The notes beneath the pieces are model-generated. The model had not been told where the DNA came from. It ran no database searches and saw only the letters and a list, made by a program, of their open reading frames with translations. A stretch of 64,000 bases of DNA, taken from assembly GCA_938038205.1 (NCBI GenBank), contig CALHSA010000001.1, positions 1-64,000 of the forward strand. The letters are read 5' to 3'. Positions 14,820 through 24,405 of this stretch are shown piece by piece (the first letter of the stretch is position 1; each line of letters begins with the position of its first letter). This DNA comes from an uncultured bacterium (lineage in GTDB: Bacteria; Bdellovibrionota_C; UBA2361; JANWWW01). Both the position numbers and the translations under genes were made by a program.

Positions 14820-16784
14820 ATGTTTTTACAGGTAGCAGTCGAGGGAGTTCCTAAGCCTTTAATTTATCAGATCAGTGAAGATGGTTCCTCTGAACAATAC
14901 CTTATTGGGAGTTTTGTTGAGGTTCCAATTCAGAAAAGAATATCAGATGGGATAATCATCGCCATCGCAGAAAAACCAGATTTTGACGTTAAATCAATTA
15001 TAGGTAAACCCGTTAAAGTTTATAATGCTGCTCAAATTCCTGTTTTAAGAGCGATAGCTGATTATTATTGTCAGGATTTTTTTACAGTAAGTTCAAGTTT
15101 GTCACCTCCAGTTCTTCGATGGAAAGGAATTAAAAGAACACATAAAAAGCAAAGTAGCCACACCAGCTCCGAACCTTTCGCGTATTCCTTACGGGGAAGT
15201 ATTTTAACTCTTCAACAAAAGGATGCCTTGGCTAAGATACTAGAATCTTCGGCTTCAAAGGTTCTACTTAGGGGCGAAACAGGAAGTGGAAAAACTGAGC
15301 TTTATATTGAGCTTGTAAAACATGCTCTGGAAAATGGTCAAGGTGTTTTAATATTAATTCCAGAGATCGCTCTCACTCCACAGATAGCTAAAAGGTTCTG
15401 TGATGCAATTTCAAGGGAGCATGTTGCTATTCTGCACTCCGATTTAAAAAAATCTGAGAGATACCTGGAGTGGGTCAAGGTATTATATGGGGAAAAAACT
15501 GTTGTTATAGGAACTCGCTCTTCTATCATGGCACCAGTTCGAAACCTGAAATACATAATTATTGATGAAGAGCATGATAGGAGTTATAAACAAAATGAAT
15601 CTGCTTTTAGATACCATGCTTGCTCAGTAGCAGAAATAAGGGCGGATCTTGAGGGAGCTAGACTACTGCTAGGGTCTGCAACTCCACGCATAGAGACTTA
15701 TTTTTTGGCGAAAAACTCAAAGAACTGGGCTTATGTTTACCTGCCCCCTTTTTCCTCAAGATATTCTCAAGTATTTGTCGACATTATTGATATTAAAAAG
15801 TCTGGTAAGGCCACGAAAAGTCTAACGTTTCCCGCGATTACAGCAATTAATCAGGCCTTGTTGAAAAAAGAGCAAGTTATCGTTTTTTACAATCGAGTGG
15901 GATACTGTTGGAGCCTTTACTGCAGCAAGTGTGGTTACTCATCACATTGTCCAAATTGTGCGGTTTCTTTGCGCGTTATAAAGGCACGAAATAAGCAGTA
16001 CTGCTCAATTTGCGGTTTTTCAAAAGAGATAGATAAAAGATGCCCTCTCTGTGGTGCTCCTTTATTGTACCTGGGCTCTGGGACAGAACAAATATATGAG
16101 GAGATAACTAAACTGTTTCCTACAGCTAGGGTAATTAGGTTAGATAAGGAATCAGTGAGTAATTACAAGGAGCTTTTCCAGGTTTTGGATGATTTTTCAG
16201 AGGGAAAAATTGATATACTTGTAAGCACTCAACTAGTAAGTAAAGGACATAACTTTAAAAATTTAACTTTAGTTGTTGCAGCTAATCCTGATATAGGTAG
16301 GAATATCCCCGATTTTAGGTCATCAGAGTATTTCATTCAGCTTTTCACACAGCTAGCTGGTCGTCTCGGTAGATGGGAGAAACCTGGGAGAATGGTAATT
16401 CAAACGAATTTCCCAAATGACCCAGTATATTCTTTTCTGAAAACTCGAGATATTGAAGCTTTCTATAATCAAGAGCTTTTATCTCGAGAAAAGTATGAGC
16501 TTCCACCTTTTAAGGCTTTAGTGCGTTTTTTATCAACAAGTAAAAAAAGTGTTCTAAGTGCAATGAAAGATCTAGAGAAATTAAAGGACTTAATTGGCAA
16601 AGAGCAAGGTTGTGAAATCTTAGGCCCATCTCCGTGTTATTACAATAAGCTTAAAGGCGCGTATAGAGCTCATATGTTGGTAAAATTTAAGAGCAAGGAG
16701 TTTATCCCTTCAAAGCTTCAAGAGATAAATAAGGAAATTCCAAAATCCATTATTTACGACATTGAACCTTTTGAATTAATTTAA
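14820..16784 (+). CDS. priA: Primosomal replication restart helicase PriA
   Basis: A 654-residue superfamily 2 helicase that reloads the replisome at stalled forks. The N-terminal DNA-binding domain covers about 1-100. Walker A is GETGSGKT at 152-159, the DEEH box is at 249-252 and GSATPR at 285-290. Eight zinc-binding Cys are intact (368, 371, 377, 380, 395, 398, 408, 411). Helicase motifs with TQLVSKGHNF and QLAGRLGR follow. The length is slightly under the usual 730, mainly in the N-terminal region. Its end overlaps the convergent ftsY by 4 nt. Confidence 0.95.
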   Translation: MFLQVAVEGVPKPLIYQISEDGSSEQYLIGSFVEVPIQKRISDGIIIAIAEKPDFDVKSIIGKPVKVYNAAQIPVLRAIADYYCQDFFTVSSSLSPPVLRWKGIKRTHKKQSSHTSSEPFAYSLRGSILTLQQKDALAKILESSASKVLLRGETGSGKTELYIELVKHALENGQGVLILIPEIALTPQIAKRFCDAISREHVAILHSDLKKSERYLEWVKVLYGEKTVVIGTRSSIMAPVRNLKYIIIDEEHDRSYKQNESAFRYHACSVAEIRADLEGARLLLGSATPRIETYFLAKNSKNWAYVYLPPFSSRYSQVFVDIIDIKKSGKATKSLTFPAITAINQALLKKEQVIVFYNRVGYCWSLYCSKCGYSSHCPNCAVSLRVIKARNKQYCSICGFSKEIDKRCPLCGAPLLYLGSGTEQIYEEITKLFPTARVIRLDKESVSNYKELFQVLDDFSEGKIDILVSTQLVSKGHNFKNLTLVVAANPDIGRNIPDFRSSEYFIQLFTQLAGRLGRWEKPGRMVIQTNFPNDPVYSFLKTRDIEAFYNQELLSREKYELPPFKALVRFLSTSKKSVLSAMKDLEKLKDLIGKEQGCEILGPSPCYYNKLKGAYRAHMLVKFKSKEFIPSKLQEINKEIPKSIIYDIEPFELI

Positions 16785-18076
16785 CCAACTATTTGACTTA
16801 CAAATAAGTTTGGATCGAAACTAAGTAATGAGTCAGCATCTTCTCCCGCACTTATGAAAGTAATTGGTATCTTTAGATCTCGAGAGATTCTAAAAATAAA
16901 ACCGCCTTTTGCCGCACAATCAAGCTTAGTGAGTATTATTGAACTAACATTAACTATTTCTAAGAACTCTTTTGCCTGAGAAAAGGCTGTCTGACCTGCA
17001 GTGGCATCCAAAACCAAAAAAATTTGCTCAGGTTGATTGGGAAGTTGTTTTGAAATAACTTTTTTTATGCCAGCCAATTCCTGCATTAAGTGGCTTTTAT
17101 TATGCAGTCTTCCCGCTGTGTCAATGAGTACAAAATCGAATTTTTCAGATATTGCTAATTTTATAGCATCGAAAACAACAGTTTGAGGTTTATCGGCTTC
17201 AGGATTTGCAAAACAGGGCACTCCAATTTTTTTACTCCAAATGAGTAGCTGTTCCTCTGCTCCCGCTCTGAACGTATCTGCTGCAACTGTTAAAACCTTT
17301 CTCCCTAGTTTGTTAATTTTATGAGCCAGTTTAGCAACTGTTGATGTTTTACCTACACCATTGACTCCCACAAAAAGAAAAACTCGAGGAGAGCTGTGAT
17401 AGCTTTTTAAATCCAGCTTAGTTGGGATCAAAAAAGATTCAAGAATTTTTTTGAGATTAGTTGAATCAAAGGATTCATTAAGTTTACCTAGTACTTGCTC
17501 TGTTAATTCAACTCCACAATCCGAAGAAAGAAGCCTCTCCTTAACATCTTTTAAATCAAGCTTTTGAGTGCTAGAAAATATCCTAAGATTTTTTAACCTT
17601 TGCCAAAATGACTCTGTGGTCTCATTTTCCTCTTTCTCACTTTCTTGGGTAAAGTTTTCCTGTGTATCTTGAATTATCGTATCTTCAAAAAGCTTCTGAA
17701 CTGGATTACTCTCGCTAATGCTTTCAACGTCTTCTTCACTTGGTTGTTCTGATTTAAAACGCTTGTGAATTTTCTTAATTCTTTCATAAGATTTATTTAC
17801 TTGCTCTTTTATCAATTCCAAGTTTCTTGTGGTGTTCGTATTCATTGAATTTAATGAGTTTTCAATCCTTTGAAGTTTGCCGAAAACCCCTTCTAATTTC
17901 TGAATCGAATTAGCAAAATTATTCAGTAAGCTTTTATTTGATGCTTGGCTCTTACCAAGTATAAATGAAACTAGGGCAACAAACAGAATGAAAATCGTTA
18001 AGCTAAAGCCACCAATTTCAAAAGCGTTTACAAAGTTGGTAAAAATTTCAGCTAAATCTAGGTTTAGCGAGCTCAT
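16781..18076 (-). CDS. ftsY: Signal recognition particle receptor FtsY
   Basis: A 431-residue SRP receptor GTPase that docks ribosome-SRP complexes at the inner membrane. A membrane helix at about 22-42 anchors it, followed by a coiled and acidic linker (about 45-155). The N domain covers about 155-225 and the G domain the rest. GTPase motifs: GVNGVGKT at 237-244, DTFRAGA, DTAGR at 319-323 and TKLD at 383-386 with AAKGG after it. A true N-terminal membrane helix is less common than a peripheral A domain, but is known in some lineages. A TATACT hexamer ends 10 nt before the ATG. Confidence 0.94.
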   Translation of the reverse strand: MSSLNLDLAEIFTNFVNAFEIGGFSLTIFILFVALVSFILGKSQASNKSLLNNFANSIQKLEGVFGKLQRIENSLNSMNTNTTRNLELIKEQVNKSYERIKKIHKRFKSEQPSEEDVESISESNPVQKLFEDTIIQDTQENFTQESEKEENETTESFWQRLKNLRIFSSTQKLDLKDVKERLLSSDCGVELTEQVLGKLNESFDSTNLKKILESFLIPTKLDLKSYHSSPRVFLFVGVNGVGKTSTVAKLAHKINKLGRKVLTVAADTFRAGAEEQLLIWSKKIGVPCFANPEADKPQTVVFDAIKLAISEKFDFVLIDTAGRLHNKSHLMQELAGIKKVISKQLPNQPEQIFLVLDATAGQTAFSQAKEFLEIVNVSSIILTKLDCAAKGGFIFRISRDLKIPITFISAGEDADSLLSFDPNLFVSQIVG

Positions 18077-18086
18077 TTTTCATTTT

Positions 18087-18092
18087 AGTATA
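18087..18092 (-). promoter_or_regulatory. Probable -10 element of ftsY
   Basis: TATACT on the minus strand, ending 10 nt before the ftsY ATG and lying in the 30-nt gap after smc. It would give a very short leader. It implies ftsY can be transcribed apart from smc. Confidence 0.5.
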
Positions 18093-18106
18093 ACAAACAA
18101 TTACCT

Positions 18107-20896
18107 TTAATTTGTAAGGTTCGCAACCTCCTTTGGTAGAGAATCAAGATCAAGTGATATTACTTCAGTCACTGCATCTGAATTTAACGTAACACCTAAG
18201 AGAGAGGAAGCAGCATACATTGTTAGTTTGTTATGGGTAACACAAATAATTTGAGTCCACTTTTTTAAAGAGTTAATTAAATTAATGAATCTACCAACAT
18301 TTATATCATCAAGTGGTGCATCAACCTCATCGAGAAGTAAAACAGGTGATCCACTCTCAAATGCAAGCGCAGACAAGAAAGCTAAGCTTATGAGGGTTTT
18401 TTCTCCACCTGAAAATTGGCTTAATGACAGAGATTTTTTATTGCGCAACTGTACATGTATACTTATACCCTGCGCATCTGATACCAAATCGCCTGAACTA
18501 CCAGGGAAGAGAATTTGCAATGTATCTTTAAATCTTGCGCGAATTTTTTCATAAAAGTCGTTAAAGGCAGTTTGATACTCAGTTTTGAGTTTTGAGATCT
18601 CTGTAGCTAATGCTTGGATTGATTTCTCTGCATCCTTAATTGATTCCTGAATCTTAACCAAATCTTCTGATAATAACTCAAATTCAGAGATAACTGATTC
18701 ATCAAAAATTTGCGAAAGTAGACTTTCTTTCCCTAATCTTTCAATTTTTTCATCTAGATTAGCCAAATCAGTATGCTCAATTTCGGATTCATTTATATCT
18801 TCCCAACTTAATAAAAATTTACTTAGCAGACCCTCTAGTTTGTTTACTTCTGAGTATTGAATGAACTCTATCTGCCGAGATAATTCACTGATCCTATTCT
18901 CGATTGATTGAGATTGAGATCTTTTTTCAACTATTTTCGATAGTACGTTCTGCAACTCTAATAATTCTTTTCTTTTTACTTCTTCAATTGACTGTGAATC
19001 ATTAAATTCTTTTTGAATTTTTTCGAGTTCATTATTAACCAAAAAAGCTTTAGAACGTAGATTCTCAATTTCTGCTGCACAATTTTGAATTATTGTTTCT
19101 AACTGTTTTGCTCTACTAATACTTAAGTCAAGATCTTTTTGATGAGTATTTTTCTCAAGTTCATCAAGAATTCCCTCTAAGTATCTCGATTCACCAAGCA
19201 GCTTTTCTTTACTATTTTGTGCGTTAATAAGCTCTTTTTGTTTTGATGCTACTAAATTTTCTAACGAGGAGAGTTCAGCTTCTAATTCAATAGATTTAGC
19301 CTCCAGTTTAGCTAAATTTTCTCTTAATTCTTTTAAATCCAAGGAGATTTGAATAGGGTTTGATGAGTCAAAATCTGGCTTAAATAAAAACTGGTCAATT
19401 ATTAAAGCATTTTTCTCTTCAAAATATCTGAGAAAGTTATCGTTTTTTGAAATTAATTTAATTAATCTTTTTACAGCCGTAGAAATATCCTCATTATTAT
19501 TCAGCAAATAAGCTGTTCCTGGCTGAATTTCTTTATCCTTAGCGTAGTAGTCAATATCTCGAAGGCCTGGGAAAATTAGACTCAAAATTGGCAAGTATTC
19601 ATCTAAATTTAAATCTTGCAAAAGTTTTAAATTAGGAAAAGAATCTTCCAGTTTTTTAATTCTCTTCTTTAACTCATCTTGGTTTTGAATGTTCTCCTGA
19701 ATTACTCGATTTAAATTATTTTTATTTTTGACTAATGAAACAATTTCAGTTTCAAGTGCGTTTATTTTGCTCACTATTGTAGTTAGTTCGAGTCTTTTTT
19801 CAGATAGTATTATCTTTAAATCTCTAGCTTTTGTTTTCTCTTCATCAATTTTTTTTCTAAGAAGCTCAATATTCTGAGTAACCTCTTCAAGTTTAGTTTT
19901 ATTTGATACTAACTCAGATTCTTTTTGATTTATTAATCTCGAAAGCTCTTCATAATGTGCTTTTAAGTTAAAATAATCGTTAGTGTTAAAATTTTTTTCA
20001 CTGCTTTCTAGGGCAGCTATTTTTGCTGAAATATCTGCTCTCAATTCCTCAAAATATTTAATCTCTGTTTCTATATGCTCTTTTAGACTTAACAACTTAT
20101 CCCTCTCATTTTTGAGTAAAGAGGTTTCTTTTTCAATAAACTCTTCGATTTGAATTTGTTTAAGCTTTAAAAGTTTTTTCAGTTCTCTCCTCGCTGACTG
20201 AGCTTTTTCATATTTTGAGATTTGTTTTTTTAAGAAATTGTATCGCTCAAGTAGATTTTTCTCTTTTTCTAAAAGCTTATTTAAATAGTCATATGAAGAG
20301 TTTATTTTACTCTCTGAATCTTTGATCCTATCTTGAGCTTCAATTAAACCACAACTTTCCTCCAAGTAGATTTTTAAATCTGAGGGTTTGAGATCCACGA
20401 TTTTGTCAATTTCACCTTGTGCGATTGTGCTACATGACTTGAATGTTAACCCTAGGTATCTTACAAGATCTTTTATATCTTTAAGTCTAACTTGGGTATC
20501 GTTAATTAAATACTCTTGCTCCCCATCCCTAAAAAGTCTTCGGGTTATTTGGAGTTCTGTTCCCTTTATAATATTACCAAATCGAGATGAAAAATAATCT
20601 GAATCTATAAAATACTCACTGACTTTACTAGGATGAGGATTCTGAATTGTTAAAGAGACTTGAGCCATCCCCAATTGACGCATCGATTTAGAGCCAGCAA
20701 ATATTAAATCGGTTGAATCTTTAACTCTTAAAATAGAAGGTCGGCTTTCACCACAAACCCATCTTAGTGCATCTATAATGTTTGATTTACCACAACCGTT
20801 TGGACCTACTATACAAGTTATTTCAGAGTTGAAATTAATGTCAACCGCTTTATGAAAACTTTTAAAACCTAATGCAGATAATCTGGCAAGCTTCAC
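18107..20896 (-). CDS. smc: Chromosome partition ATPase SMC, short form
   Basis: A 929-residue structural-maintenance-of-chromosomes protein. Walker A is GPNGCGKS at 31-38, the signature LSQFSGGE at 825-832 and Walker B VLLLDEVDAPLDD from 852. Two long coiled coils (about 190-418 and 515-780) flank a middle globular region at about 420-510. That region would be the hinge, but it is smaller than usual and lacks the Gly-rich hinge motifs I would expect. Bacterial SMCs are usually near 1150-1190 residues, so each coiled arm is shortened. The start is GTG. MukB and Rad50 were considered: the head sequences fit SMC better. No scpA or scpB is adjacent. Confidence 0.88.
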   Translation of the reverse strand: MKLARLSALGFKSFHKAVDINFNSEITCIVGPNGCGKSNIIDALRWVCGESRPSILRVKDSTDLIFAGSKSMRQLGMAQVSLTIQNPHPSKVSEYFIDSDYFSSRFGNIIKGTELQITRRLFRDGEQEYLINDTQVRLKDIKDLVRYLGLTFKSCSTIAQGEIDKIVDLKPSDLKIYLEESCGLIEAQDRIKDSESKINSSYDYLNKLLEKEKNLLERYNFLKKQISKYEKAQSARRELKKLLKLKQIQIEEFIEKETSLLKNERDKLLSLKEHIETEIKYFEELRADISAKIAALESSEKNFNTNDYFNLKAHYEELSRLINQKESELVSNKTKLEEVTQNIELLRKKIDEEKTKARDLKIILSEKRLELTTIVSKINALETEIVSLVKNKNNLNRVIQENIQNQDELKKRIKKLEDSFPNLKLLQDLNLDEYLPILSLIFPGLRDIDYYAKDKEIQPGTAYLLNNNEDISTAVKRLIKLISKNDNFLRYFEEKNALIIDQFLFKPDFDSSNPIQISLDLKELRENLAKLEAKSIELEAELSSLENLVASKQKELINAQNSKEKLLGESRYLEGILDELEKNTHQKDLDLSISRAKQLETIIQNCAAEIENLRSKAFLVNNELEKIQKEFNDSQSIEEVKRKELLELQNVLSKIVEKRSQSQSIENRISELSRQIEFIQYSEVNKLEGLLSKFLLSWEDINESEIEHTDLANLDEKIERLGKESLLSQIFDESVISEFELLSEDLVKIQESIKDAEKSIQALATEISKLKTEYQTAFNDFYEKIRARFKDTLQILFPGSSGDLVSDAQGISIHVQLRNKKSLSLSQFSGGEKTLISLAFLSALAFESGSPVLLLDEVDAPLDDINVGRFINLINSLKKWTQIICVTHNKLTMYAASSLLGVTLNSDAVTEVISLDLDSLPKEVANLTN

Positions 20897-20931
20897 CTGA
20901 GACTAATTTTAAATTAAACTAAGTAGACTAT

Positions 20932-21525
20932 CTATTTGTTTTCTTTCATAACCTCAACAGTATACGCAACCGCACTTATAACGCCAAAAATTAATGAGAT
21001 GATCAAGAGGTAAAAACCTACATTGTATAGAGTGATTGCATAACCACCAAAAGTTCCAATCCGAATGTCTCCAAGAATCAGAAGGGATGTTGCTAACATT
21101 TGTAAAGATGTTTTCCACTTTGCCGTAAATGATGCAGCCAGCGCTTTATTCTGTAGAGCATGAATAGATCTTAAACCAAGTACCCAAATTTCCCTTATAA
21201 CAAATAAGGCTACAAGCCAAGCTGGAAGGTATGTTTGATCTGTTAAGACTCCAAGCTCAGTTCTTTTCAATTCTACTAGCATTATTAAAACACTAATTAC
21301 AAGGATTTTGTCGGTTAATGGATCTATTAGTTTTCCAAAATCGGATACTACTTGATATTTTCTGGCAAGAAAACCATCAAAAAAATCACTTAGTGCAGCT
21401 ATTATGAAAAGAGTAAAAGCTAAAATGCGATTAAGTTGGGTTGGATCACTAAGTAATACTAGCAAAGCAAAAGTTATTACCATTCGGCTATAAGAGAGGT
21501 AATTCGGTATGTCTTTCAGCTGCAT
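20932..21525 (-). CDS. pgsA: CDP-diacylglycerol-glycerol-3-phosphate phosphatidyltransferase
   Basis: A 197-residue integral membrane CDP-alcohol phosphatidyltransferase making phosphatidylglycerol phosphate. The family motif is complete: Asp47, Asp50-Gly51, Ala54-Arg55, Gly64, Asp68, Asp72 (in SDFFDGFLARKYQVV and FGKLIDPLTDK). About five to six membrane helices follow the NYLSYSRM N-terminus, which is typical of PgsA (xPNxLTxxR). PssA is less likely because of length and the N-terminal signature. It lies between smc and the lytic transglycosylase on the same strand. Confidence 0.9.
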   Translation of the reverse strand: MQLKDIPNYLSYSRMVITFALLVLLSDPTQLNRILAFTLFIIAALSDFFDGFLARKYQVVSDFGKLIDPLTDKILVISVLIMLVELKRTELGVLTDQTYLPAWLVALFVIREIWVLGLRSIHALQNKALAASFTAKWKTSLQMLATSLLILGDIRIGTFGGYAITLYNVGFYLLIISLIFGVISAVAYTVEVMKENK

Positions 21526-21558
21526 ACAGCTATAATTCCGTTTAAATTACTTAAGAGA

Positions 21559-22134
21559 TTATCCCAAATTTGTATAATAGTTGTAAAACTTAAGAACTTT
21601 TTTTACAAAGTCTTTTGTCTCAGGAAATGGAGGAACCCCTCCATATCTATCAACAGCCTTCGGTCCTGCGTTATAAGCGGCTAAACTTAAGATTAGGTTT
21701 TGATTGTATTTGTCTAATAAATACCTGAGATATTTGGTGCCCCCAAATATGTTTTCCTTTGGATTAAAAGGATCCTTGATCTTTACAAAAGCGACAGTTT
21801 CAGGCATTAACTGCATTAATCCTAAGGCCCCCTTATTAGATTTAGCGTATGGATTAAAATTTGATTCCGCTTTAATAATTGATTTAATTAAATTTGGATT
21901 TATATCAAAGGTCTTTGCAGCTAATTGTATAAAATGAATAAACTCAGAATGGGATTTAACAGATGGCGCTACAATGGAGAAGTTCTTGCTCCCTGTAAAT
22001 ATTCTATATTTCTCCCTTGGGAGCGGTTTTCTGGTGGTGAAGGTAATAGATCCATCAGGATTAAAAATTTGATAAATCACCGAACCTTGAGTGTATAAAA
22101 AACCTAAGATTAGAGTTAACAGTATTCTATTCAA
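21559..22134 (-). CDS. Lytic transglycosylase with SLT domain
   Basis: A 191-residue peptidoglycan-cleaving lytic transglycosylase. The signal peptide ([17 protein letters not shown]) begins at a TTG; a stop codon lies two codons upstream and no in-frame ATG is available. A short beta segment ([17 protein letters not shown]) precedes the SLT domain. The catalytic Glu90 lies in [12 protein letters not shown], followed by [12 protein letters not shown] (102-113) and [13 protein letters not shown], then [22 protein letters not shown]. Such small enzymes often open the wall for flagella, pili or secretion machines, all present here. Nothing ties it to one of them. Confidence 0.9.
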   Translation of the reverse strand: MNRILLTLILGFLYTQGSVIYQIFNPDGSITFTTRKPLPREKYRIFTGSKNFSIVAPSVKSHSEFIHFIQLAAKTFDINPNLIKSIIKAESNFNPYAKSNKGALGLMQLMPETVAFVKIKDPFNPKENIFGGTKYLRYLLDKYNQNLILSLAAYNAGPKAVDRYGGVPPFPETKDFVKKVLKFYNYYTNLG

Positions 22135-22267
22135 GGCAGCTTAGTAAAAATATGATTGTTTGTGTACAAAAAAGGTATACCCTCTTTATTCAGTAATTAG
22201 GTTTACCTTAAATCGCGTGATTTACAGCCCTAAAAATTGTTCAATTAAAACAAACAGGTTTTAAAAT

Positions 22268-22298
22268 AAAACAACCCCCTTTTTAAGGGGGTTGTTTT
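22268..22298 (-). terminator. Intrinsic terminator of the flagellin gene
   Basis: A 14-bp perfect inverted repeat, AAAACAACCCCCTT and AAGGGGGTTGTTTT around a three-base loop. T-rich tails exist on both strands. It sits 26 nt past the flagellin stop on the minus strand. It is the most distinct hairpin terminator in the window, in keeping with a highly transcribed gene. Confidence 0.9.
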
Positions 22299-22324
22299 GA
22301 TGAAATTATAATTTATGTATTAAA

Positions 22325-23167
22325 TTACCTTAAAAGAGCTAAAGCCAAAGATGGCTGCTGATTGGCTTGAGCGAGGACAGCTGCACCTGCTTGTTGTAAG
22401 ATGGTTAATCTCGTAAGCTCAGCAGCCTCTGCTGCAACGTCAGCATCCCTGATTCGAGATTCTGCTGCAGCAAAGTTCTCTCTTGCAACACTAAGGTTTG
22501 TAATAGCAACACGTAACCTTGCCTCAGCAGCACCTAAATTTCCTCGAATTGCGGATACACTGGCAATAGCCTCTTTAACGGTACTCAATGCAGTTTGAGC
22601 AGCGTCTTGAGTTGAAATACTTCTGTTCAAAGCTTTTGAGCCTGCAGCAGCTAAACCAATATTTTGTAATTGTGCCTGAACATTTGATATTGTTAATCTA
22701 CTGTCAAGTGAGTTATCCAGCCCAATTTGAAGGGTAATTGTAGCGTTTCCAGAAATAAGATTGACTCCATTGAACACAGTTGTATCTGCTATTCTTTGAA
22801 TTTCGGATCCTAACGCTACAAATTCATTCTGCAAAGCACTCCTTTGCTCGTTACTAAATACACCGTTTGCTGACTGCTCTGCCAATTCTGCCATTCTTGT
22901 CAAAATTGCAGAGATTTGTCCTAAAGCACCATCAGCAATTGCAACGACTGAAACACCATCATTAGCATTCCTAATAGCTACACTAGCTAATCTCTGATCA
23001 GCTCTTAAGCTATCAGCAATCGCTAGTCCAGCAGCATCATCAGAGGCCTTGTTAATCCTCTGACCTGAACTTAATCTCTCAAAAACTTCATTCAACCTCA
23101 AAGAGGCATCTGATAACCTTCTTTGAGCTTGAAGTGAAATTATATTTGAACCTAAAGTTATTGCCAT
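22325..23167 (-). CDS. fliC: Flagellin
   Basis: A 280-residue flagellin containing only the conserved D0 and D1 parts. The N-terminal region has LNEVFERLSSGQRINKASDD, AAGLAIADSLRAD and NANDGVSVVAIADGALG. The C-terminal region has NLSVARENFAAAESRIRDAD and ILQQAGAAVLAQANQ, ending in LALLR. No variable D2/D3 insert is present, so the filament surface would be thin. A GGGAGG Shine-Dalgarno sequence lies 9 nt before the ATG. A sigma-28 promoter and a strong terminator flank the gene, so it is a single-gene unit. No other flagellar structural gene except a fliL-like one is in the window. Confidence 0.96.
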   Translation of the reverse strand: MAITLGSNIISLQAQRRLSDASLRLNEVFERLSSGQRINKASDDAAGLAIADSLRADQRLASVAIRNANDGVSVVAIADGALGQISAILTRMAELAEQSANGVFSNEQRSALQNEFVALGSEIQRIADTTVFNGVNLISGNATITLQIGLDNSLDSRLTISNVQAQLQNIGLAAAGSKALNRSISTQDAAQTALSTVKEAIASVSAIRGNLGAAEARLRVAITNLSVARENFAAAESRIRDADVAAEAAELTRLTILQQAGAAVLAQANQQPSLALALLR

Positions 23168-23194
23168 TTTCCTTTACCTCCCATTTGAAGTTTA

Positions 23195-23220
23195 ATATCG
23201 ACGAAAAGTTAAAAAACTTA
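23195..23220 (-). promoter_or_regulatory. Sigma-28 promoter of flagellin
   Basis: On the minus strand the -35 is TAAGTTT (23220-23214) and the -10 is GTCGATAT (23202-23195), separated by exactly 11 nt. This matches the sigma-28 consensus TAAAGTTT-N11-GCCGATAA. The expected start lies about 20-25 nt before the flagellin ATG, leaving room for the GGGAGG ribosome site. The FliA-like factor at 3760-4410 would be the reader. Confidence 0.85.
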
Positions 23221-23338
23221 AGTAAAAAATTACTCTGTTTAATTCTTTTTTTTTCAGAAGTTTAAAAAAGCATGAAGAGATGTTATTAAAATATAAGTTC
23301 CAGCCTTTAAGACACTTCTGAATTTTAATTAATCAATT

Positions 23339-24343
23339 TTATTTATCTTCTTCATTATCTTCACCATCTGGCCCTTGCTCTAATTCATCTCTGAGGCTGT
23401 TAAAAGAATCTATCACTGTTTTTGCAAATAATTTCTGAGTATCATTTCCCTTATTAAGAACATCTGTTAGATATGCCTCTATCTCTGGGTCAAAAACTAC
23501 ATGACCAGATAAATACTCAAAATCAGATACGAGAAGTTTGCCTTCATCTGTTGCTAACAGATCAGAGAACTTTTTAATTCCTTCAAGACCATTATTCAAA
23601 ATAGCCGCAGCTATATATTTACGATACTTGCTATCACTAGCTTTAAACTTCTCTACAAGAAAACCAAGGGCCTCATCTGGTGGCACAGCCTCTGATAAAC
23701 CTAAACCCTTCAGGTCATCCGATGAGGGGTCAGGAGATTTCAGTAAATAATCATAAAGAATCTCAATTGCTTTAACAGAATCTTGATTGGTTATACCAGC
23801 TAAGATGCTCTCCTTTAAAGCTGGATCCTCCACACTATTTAATTTTTCCCCAAGCCATTCTAGTACCTCATCATTTGCAACTATCAACTCTAGTGCATTT
23901 CTTACAAACTCTTTATCTGAGGACGTTTTTAAGCTCGCATATAGCTCAAGTAGAAAGTCTAGATTCGACGGATTCCCAGAAACTGCCAAAAGTTCTGCAT
24001 AAAAATTCTTAGCTTCCGAGGTTAACTCTTCAGTTAAAAGGAGGTTTCGGATCTTGTTGTAAAATTCGTTGCACCATGAACAATTAACTGGAAGAGTAAA
24101 GGATTCAATAAATTCAATATCATACTTCTCAACTGCCTCTTTTGAAGCTTTAAAAGCTTCCTCAGCTGAGTTAAACCTTTGTGGTGAGCTTTTAATTTGA
24201 CTTAACTCTAAGTCAGCAATTTGATTGTCTAATTCAGAAACTTCTCGATCGTTCGAGAGAGGTTTTTCTGCAAATTTTGAAAAAATAATATAACTGATTA
24301 CAACAAGGGCTAAAAGAACAATCCCTGCTAAAATATGTCTCAT
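23339..24343 (-). CDS. Membrane-anchored unknown with possible HEAT-like repeats
   Basis: A 334-residue protein, not firmly recognised. One N-terminal membrane helix (about 4-24) leaves a periplasmic or exported body. The body is almost all helical, with repeating segments such as ALKESILAGITNQDSVKAIE, KYRKYIAAAILNNGLEG and a Leu/Asp-rich spacing that resembles HEAT or ARM repeats. The C-terminus is very acidic (EQGPDGEDNEEDK). The ATG at 24343 is taken; a GTG 12 nt upstream is possible. It sits upstream of the flagellin unit, on the same strand but separated by its promoter. Confidence 0.65.
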   Translation of the reverse strand: MRHILAGIVLLALVVISYIIFSKFAEKPLSNDREVSELDNQIADLELSQIKSSPQRFNSAEEAFKASKEAVEKYDIEFIESFTLPVNCSWCNEFYNKIRNLLLTEELTSEAKNFYAELLAVSGNPSNLDFLLELYASLKTSSDKEFVRNALELIVANDEVLEWLGEKLNSVEDPALKESILAGITNQDSVKAIEILYDYLLKSPDPSSDDLKGLGLSEAVPPDEALGFLVEKFKASDSKYRKYIAAAILNNGLEGIKKFSDLLATDEGKLLVSDFEYLSGHVVFDPEIEAYLTDVLNKGNDTQKLFAKTVIDSFNSLRDELEQGPDGEDNEEDK

Positions 24344-24405
24344 ACAACTGGACACCTTAACTATATACCTTTTTTAAATTTAAAATAAAGTAAAAATATT
24401 ACTTG

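Noticed and set aside
22268-22298. Possible CRISPR-like or repeat element
   Set aside because: The inverted repeat is single, has a short loop and T-rich tails, and fits a transcription terminator.
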